Origin: Candidatus Eisenbergiella merdavium
Lineage (GTDB): Bacteria; Bacillota; Clostridia; Lachnospirales; Lachnospiraceae
Direction of reading: 5' to 3'
Assembly (NCBI GenBank): GCA_019119595.1
Contig: DWWS01000018.1
Location: 124,001-188,000, forward strand
DNA length: 64,000 nt
Shown one piece after another: positions 62,022-64,000 of the stretch; the stretch's first letter is position 1; each line of letters opens with the position of its first letter. The position numbers were made by a program, and so were the translations under genes. The notes under the pieces are model-generated. The model was not told the DNA's origin and did no database searches. It was given only the letters and a program-made list of their open reading frames with translations.

Positions 62022-63576
62022 ATGCTGCGTATTTTACTGGTGGATGACGAACCCCTCGAGCTGCAGGCCCTTCGGGATCATGTGGACTGGGAACGTCTCG
62101 GGATCGGTCAGGTGGACACGGCCAAAAACGGCAGGACCGCATATGAAAGGATCCTCGAAAGAGAGCCGGATATCGTCATTACGGACGTTCATATGCCTGT
62201 CATGGACGGCATCACGCTTGCCCGGAGGATCAGGGAGCTGAACCAGCGGATCAAGGTCATTTTTCTGTCCGGCTATGATGATTTTTCTTATGTTCAGTCC
62301 GCCCTTCAAATGGGGGCCTTCGATTATCTTCTCAAGCCCTTTACCGCGGCGGATATTGAGAACGTGATCCTGAAGGTGAAGGAAGCGCTGAACCGGGATC
62401 AGCTTTTCTCTCATTCCCTGGAGGCTCTGGAGCAGCAGCTTCTGGAACGGCTCTGTCTGGAAACGGACGCGCATCAGGCCGTTCTGCTGGAGGAGCTGTC
62501 CCGGACCAGAAAGCTGTCCTCCGGCGCGGATCAGTACGGCTGCCTGATCTTCTTTGGCGTCTCCGGAAAATCTCTGGTGGATCATCTGCTGAAAAACATG
62601 GCCTCCATTCATGCCGCGTGGATGGATGGGAACAGGCTCGGCATCATCCTGCGGGGATATGCGGACCCGCACGCAAGCGGCGCGCGGATTCAGGAGCTTT
62701 TAAGCAAGCTGACCGGCTTTCCGTACAGCGGCGCATATATAGACCGGCGCTTTCTGAAGGACACGCAGCTTCACTCCTCCTGGCAGGCGCTTAAGGAAAC
62801 GGAGGATTCCGTCTTCTACCTGCCGGCCGGCTCTCTTATCGGCGTTTCGCTTTCGATGGAGGAAGCGGCTGATCCATCCTCTCCTGCGCTTCCTTTTTAC
62901 CCCCCCCCTGGCATATCTTTCCGAGCCTGTTCCGGACAGCCTGCTGGAGGAGGAGCTCGGCTGTCTGGAGCGGCTTTTTCCCTATGACAACGAAGCGGAA
63001 ACGGAAGCGGAGACCGACCGTTTTCTGAACCGGCTTCAGGATATGAGACTTTCCCGAAAGTCCCTGGAAAACGCCGTATGGCGCATGCTTCTGCTTCTGG
63101 AGCGCCGGCTTTCCTCCGGCTCCGGAAGCCCGTACAAGCCTGCCCTTTCCCAGGCTCAGATGGAGGGCTGCCGCTGTGTGGGAGAGCTGAAGGCGCTGCT
63201 TCTGGGTTCCTTCCGGCAGATCCTGATCACGTACCAGGAAAACGCGGGAGGAAAAAACGCCTATGTGGTCCGCAAGGTAAAGGAATACGTCCAGCAGCAC
63301 TACGGAGAGCCGATGAGCGTGGACGCGATCGCCGATGAGATCCATTTTTCCGTGAATTACGTCCGCTCCATTTTCAAGGAGGGCACAGGCCAGACCATCC
63401 TGGAATACGTAACGGATTACCGCTTTGCCAGGGCCTGCGAGCTTCTGAAGGATCCCACCCTGAAGGTGAAGGAGGTGGCAAACATGGTCGGTTATGAAAA
63501 CATTTCCTATTTCGGCTCCGTTTTCACCAAGCGCTATCATCTGACCCCGAACGAATATCGGAAAAAATTCCTGTAA
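62022..63576 (+). pseudogene. YesN-type response regulator split by a frameshift in a C9 run
   Basis: Cognate regulator of the upstream YesM kinase. The first part (62022 to about 62900) has the receiver domain with DDEP, phosphorylated Asp in IVITDVHMPVMDG, LSGYDDF and LLKPF. At a run of nine C (62900-62908) the frame is lost and a stop comes at 62985-62987. One base less restores a continuous frame: ...FYPPLAYLSEPVPDSLLEEELG... through to the AraC-type double helix-turn-helix (VDAIADEIHFSVNYVRSIFKEGTGQ, VKEVANMVGYENISYFGSVFTKRY) and stop at 63574-63576, about 517 residues. Both halves look well conserved, so either the lesion is very recent, the tract is a phase-variable switch, or the base is an assembly error. 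As written, the product lacks its DNA-binding domain. Confidence 0.88.
62900..62908 (+). repeat. Poly-C tract (nine C) in the response regulator gene
   Basis: A nine-base C homopolymer inside coding sequence between receiver and DNA-binding domains. Eight C would keep the frame. It is the longest C homopolymer I noticed in the window. Confidence 0.9.
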
Positions 63577-63583
63577 GGGCAAA

Positions 63584-63627
63584 ACGCCGGGCAGAATGTT
63601 CCCTCATCCTCTGTCCGGCGTATTTTC
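63584..63627 (+). terminator. Terminator behind the response regulator gene
   Basis: ACGCCGGGCAGA pairs with TCTGTCCGGCGT (one bulged or G-U position) and is followed by ATTTTCT. It separates the regulator from the next lipoprotein gene. Confidence 0.8.
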
Positions 63628-63789
63628 TCCGTTTCTTATTGTATATATTGAATAAACATATCCCATTTTCATTCATATTTTAATATAAATTGTTAATATG
63701 GAATATTTATCTCCCGTCATTTTTTATGTATCATTTAATCAACACAGGGGATATGTGGCACATATGAATGAAAAGGAGGATATCGGTAC

Positions 63790-64000
63790 ATGAAAAAGAA
63801 ACTCGCGTTACTGCTGACTGCGGCGCTTGTCATCGGGACCCTCGGCGCATGCGGCGGCTCTTCTTCCAGCTCAACGTCTTCCGCCACCTCATCGGGCGGC
63901 GGTACGGAATCGGCGGCAGCTTCCGACGACGGAGAAGGTACGGCATCCGCGTCGTCGGTTTCCAATGAAGGGGAATTTGCTGACGACGGCACGCCGATCA
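63790..64000 (+). CDS. Probable ABC sugar-binding lipoprotein, amino-terminal fragment
   Basis: The first 70 codons of a gene cut by the right edge. A lipoprotein signal (MKKKLALLLTAALVIGTLGA, lipidated Cys21) is followed by a Ser/Thr/Gly/Ala linker (GGSSSSSTSSATSSGGG) and an acidic stretch, the usual start of clostridial sugar-binding lipoproteins. The mature domain is not visible, so the family is inferred from type and neighbourhood. ATG 63790 follows AAAAGGAGGATATCGGTAC. The 200-base AT-rich region before it (63628-63789) holds its promoter, but no single -35/-10 pair stands out. Confidence 0.75.
   Translation, partial: MKKKLALLLTAALVIGTLGACGGSSSSSTSSATSSGGGTESAAASDDGEGTASASSVSNEGEFADDGTPI

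Noticed and set aside
62908..63576. A separate AraC-family gene starting at 63043
   Set aside because: No ribosome binding site ahead of ATG 63043, and the frame continues upstream to the C9 run with sequence typical of YesN interdomain regions.

Overview
The window is a GC-rich (mid-50s percent by eye) low-G+C-phylum chromosome segment, most like a member of Lachnospiraceae (Clostridia). The pointers are: a perfect CIRCE element ahead of hrcA-grpE-dnaK-dnaJ-prmA-rsmE; the ireB-ruvX-DUF1292-(mltG-like)-trmR-trhP synteny known from Bacillus and clostridia; a type III glutamine synthetase; a YlbF-family protein and RNase J; DUF6465, DUF3048 and DUF5722 proteins; many TTG start codons with strong Shine-Dalgarno sites. 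Nearly everything from 1 to 52 kb is on the minus strand; 52.3-64 kb is mostly plus.

Layout. 1-3.5 kb: uvrA (cut by the window edge) and uvrB. 3.6-4.7 kb: an AT-rich insert carrying a RhuM-family gene and a 15-bp palindrome. 4.8-9.1 kb: ftsE-ftsX, a coiled-coil M23 peptidoglycan hydrolase and a CtpA-type protease (cell-wall splitting at division). 9.1-14.6 kb: PucR-type regulator, WecG/TagA glycosyltransferase, CPBP protease, CvfB-like S1 protein, acyl-ACP thioesterase, HAD phosphatase. 14.6-18.6 kb: a decayed AAA-ATPase/nuclease gene, tRNA-Gln(CUG), glnN and a traX remnant. 18.6-26.1 kb: tRNA wobble modification (trhP-like, trmR), mltG-like fragment, YlbF, RNase J, DUF1292, ruvX, ireB, mtaB. 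26.2-36.6 kb: an HPr-like gene without the active histidine, thiI plus its cysteine desulfurase, then the HrcA-controlled chaperone operon. 36.9-43.3 kb: flavin-type oxidase, secreted DUF5722 protein, DUF6465 basic protein, a PhoP/PhoR-like two-component pair, uppP. 43.3-52.2 kb: patatin lipase, aminotransferase, cobS, DUF3048 lipoprotein, a lipid-linked flippase, and a DHHW/MBOAT pair for polysaccharide O-acetylation. 52.3-54.2 kb: Pit phosphate transporter and its DUF47 partner. 54.4-64 kb: a carbohydrate locus with two paralogous alpha-galactosidase-like hydrolases, a YesM/YesN two-component system, one complete and one truncated solute-binding lipoprotein.

How parts work together. The PhoB-family regulator carries two 11-bp-phased TGT-type half-sites upstream of itself, and the pit promoter carries four in the same register, tying the two-component pair to phosphate uptake. 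thiI and the desulfurase form a 4-thiouridine unit; trmR and the U32 protein form a wobble 5-methoxyuridine unit. YesM/YesN sits among sugar hydrolases and binding proteins and probably senses the sugar.

What is least explained lies between the genes. Three classes of repeated intergenic structure recur: (i) a 131-135 nt four-helix-junction-like element (two copies, 26.5 and 36.7 kb); (ii) a composite element of two GC boxes flanking two hairpins that ends at the ribosome binding site (two copies, 44.2 and 53.4 kb); (iii) a 15-nt sequence CGCTTCGGNATGGAG that supplies the ribosome binding site of five unrelated genes. In addition, the YesN regulator is broken by one base in a run of nine C residues, which could be a phase-variable switch or an assembly error.
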